Source of the DNA: Chthoniobacterales bacterium
Lineage (GTDB): Bacteria > Verrucomicrobiota > Verrucomicrobiia > Chthoniobacterales > JACTMZ01
Direction of reading: 5' to 3'
NCBI GenBank assembly: GCA_017853515.1
Contig: JAFMJK010000161.1
Span: forward strand, 1-5,147
Length of the DNA stretch: 5,147 nt
Shown: piece after piece, positions 3,923 through 5,147 of the stretch
Layout of the letters: every line of letters starts with the position of its first letter
How positions within the stretch are numbered: the first letter of the stretch is position 1
Notes under the pieces: model-generated
What the model was told of the DNA's origin: nothing
Seen by the model: only the letters and a program-made list of their open reading frames with translations
Database searches by the model: none
Position numbers and translations under genes: made by a program

Positions 3923-5147
3923 CTATGGAGAGGGGATTGGTGCTGCCTCGGGCACCCATTGGTCGAGCAGTTTTTTTTCTCCCGGAGTTAAAACGTCCGT
4001 TTTAATGTCTCGGCGCATCCCTTGGGCCTTTTGCAGGTTTCCGGTGCCCGCAGTGAAAGCGGCAACCACCACTTGATGCGCGGGGATCATTTGGTCGTAG
4101 AAAACGGTGATGTCATCGAATACGGCCTTCGCCGCCTCCGGATTGTTCTCGCGCAGCATGAGCAGCGCGCGGGTGATGCGCGGGGAAATTTCGGACGGCT
4201 GGCCCGCGATGGCCGCGGTCGTATCCGCCGCATTGATTTGCAGTCCGCCGAAAAGTTCGAGGTAGCGTCCGTGGTCCGCGACCGAGGGAGCAGTCGGTGC
4301 GGCACCTTTTGCGCTTTGGTAAACTGCCTCGAGCGCAGCCGTCCCTTTCGTTTTGCCGATGCGCTCGCGGAGCAAGGAAAAGGCCGCATCTGTCGTCCCG
4401 GTATTGGCGCACAGACGCGCCAATTCCGCTTCGGCGATGGCGCCGGCTCCAATCGAATCGAGCGAGACCGTCATGGGGCGCAGTTGTTTTTCCTTCGCTG
4501 CAGCCTGCACGGCAGCTTCGACGGCGGCCTGGAGCGCCCTTTGCTTTCCGGTTTCGTCCTCGAGATTCATCACGGCCCACGCGCGCGTGAGATAGCGGAT
4601 CGAATCGGGAACTTTCTTTGCGTCTGTCGTGGCCTCCAAAATTCCGCGCCAGTTGGCCAGTCGCGCTAAGCCGTCCGTGCGCGCAAGGAATGCGGACATG
4701 TCGTCGGCAGCCTCTTGCGCCGTGACCATGGAAATGGCCTCTTTGGGCATTCCTTGCCGTGAGAGCCAGAGGGCGAAATCCGCGCGCTGCGCCAACGTGG
4801 CCGAATCGTAGATCGTCCGCAGGCGATCGCGGAGATCTTGTGCCGGGACGGAACCGCTCTGCGCGAGAAATTCCGCCGCGGGCAGAAGAGCGGGGTTCGA
4901 AGGGGACACGTTTTTCATGCCGGCATCGGCCCACCTTTTCCTAGTGTTCATATCGGCCGCCGCGGTGCTCAGGCCAAGGGCCAACGCAGGCTCGGCCAGC
5001 TTGCCGGATTGCAGGCTGTCGATGATCTGCACGACTTCTTGCAGCGCGGGCACATCCTCGGGTGCCGGTTGCCCGAGAAGGCGCAGTGAGTGCCCATGAC
5101 GTCTGCCGAGTGCTCGCGCCAGATCGAGCTTGGCCTCGGGCCTGTCC
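3923..5147 (-). CDS. TPR-like alpha-helical repeat protein, 5' partial
   Basis: Function not recognised. The reading frame is open to the window edge (407 visible codons), beginning DRPEAKLDLARALGRRHG, which itself looks like a TPR helix pair. The GTG at 5053 is therefore probably an internal valine codon and the start lies outside. Counted from that GTG, the protein is Ala/Leu-rich helix-turn-helix throughout, for example AQRADFALWLSRQGMPKEAI (88-107), ITRALLMLRENNPEAAKAVF (293-312) and VVVAAFTAGTGNLQKAQGMR (328-347). Short repeats of this kind usually form protein-binding solenoids. No catalytic motif or membrane segment is visible in this part; a signal peptide or membrane anchor could be in the missing N-terminus. 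It ends in a Pro-rich tail, PEAAPIPSP. The 3' end carries an A8 run and an AT-rich palindrome. The protein is probably expressed independently of the PEP-CTERM gene downstream. Confidence 0.7.
   Translation of the reverse strand, partial: DRPEAKLDLARALGRRHGHSLRLLGQPAPEDVPALQEVVQIIDSLQSGKLAEPALALGLSTAAADMNTRKRWADAGMKNVSPSNPALLPAAEFLAQSGSVPAQDLRDRLRTIYDSATLAQRADFALWLSRQGMPKEAISMVTAQEAADDMSAFLARTDGLARLANWRGILEATTDAKKVPDSIRYLTRAWAVMNLEDETGKQRALQAAVEAAVQAAAKEKQLRPMTVSLDSIGAGAIAEAELARLCANTGTTDAAFSLLRERIGKTKGTAALEAVYQSAKGAAPTAPSVADHGRYLELFGGLQINAADTTAAIAGQPSEISPRITRALLMLRENNPEAAKAVFDDITVFYDQMIPAHQVVVAAFTAGTGNLQKAQGMRRDIKTDVLTPGEKKLLDQWVPEAAPIPSP
3988..4005. other. Perfect AT-rich 18-bp palindrome inside a coding region
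   Basis: TTAAAACG-TC-CGTTTTAA is an 8-bp perfect inverted repeat with a 2-nt centre, within a gene that is otherwise about 65% GC. It encodes part of IKTDVL and uses a TTA leucine codon, unusual in GC-rich genes. The size and symmetry fit a dimeric regulator's operator. It lies about 180 nt upstream of the PEP-CTERM start codon. Function is unproven. Confidence 0.4.

Noticed and set aside
4022..4934. Long + and - strand frames overlapping the helical-repeat gene
   Set aside because: These are Arg-rich shadow frames typical of GC-rich DNA; the 3923-5147 minus-strand frame has the convincing helical composition.
5051..5053. GTG at 5053 as the start of the helical-repeat gene
   Set aside because: The frame remains open for 31 more codons to the window edge and reads as another helical repeat, so this is probably an internal valine.

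Overview
The window looks like chromosomal DNA of a fairly GC-rich bacterium. Sampled coding lines run from about 65 to 73% GC, except one gene that is visibly lower. A PEP-CTERM envelope protein, an alpha-helical-repeat protein, a REP-type palindrome pair and a CACAGAG-type intergenic repeat together fit Verrucomicrobiota (Opitutae or Spartobacteria-like). This taxon is an inference from style, not from a marker gene.

Left block (1-1737, + strand): four tightly packed genes. The first is a 5'-truncated two-domain CbiX-type sirohydrochlorin chelatase (tetrapyrrole metal insertion for cobalamin or siroheme). Next comes a short Ni/Co-type glyoxalase I. It is followed by a BrnT/BrnA toxin-antitoxin pair whose frames overlap by 8 nt. 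Gaps are 12, 11 and -8 nt, so a single transcript is likely, and the toxin gene has no obvious promoter room of its own.

Middle (1738-1903): a 166-nt spacer holding two different repeat elements side by side. One is a CACAGAG-type direct-repeat tract. The other is a 75-nt REPIN-like inverted doublet with GTAG/CTAC feet and a compensated base-pair swap between its hairpins. A good sigma70-like promoter for the next gene has its -35 inside the right REP hairpin. Alanine dehydrogenase (ald, 1904-3001) follows, complete and with all expected catalytic residues.

Right block (3002-5147, - strand): ald converges on a PEP-CTERM secreted protein gene with a 15-nt gap, and a long imperfect hairpin covers the junction. 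Upstream of the PEP-CTERM gene lies a spacer with two overlapping, mutually exclusive hairpins. Beyond it is the 3' part of a large TPR-like helical-repeat gene that runs off the window. An AT-rich 18-bp perfect palindrome sits near the 3' end of that gene.

No mobile-element transposase, CRISPR array, tRNA or rRNA is visible. Nothing here is clearly a new multi-gene system. The most interesting items are the REPIN-like element with its promoter overlap, the divergent BrnT inside a metabolic gene run, and the structured leader of the PEP-CTERM gene.
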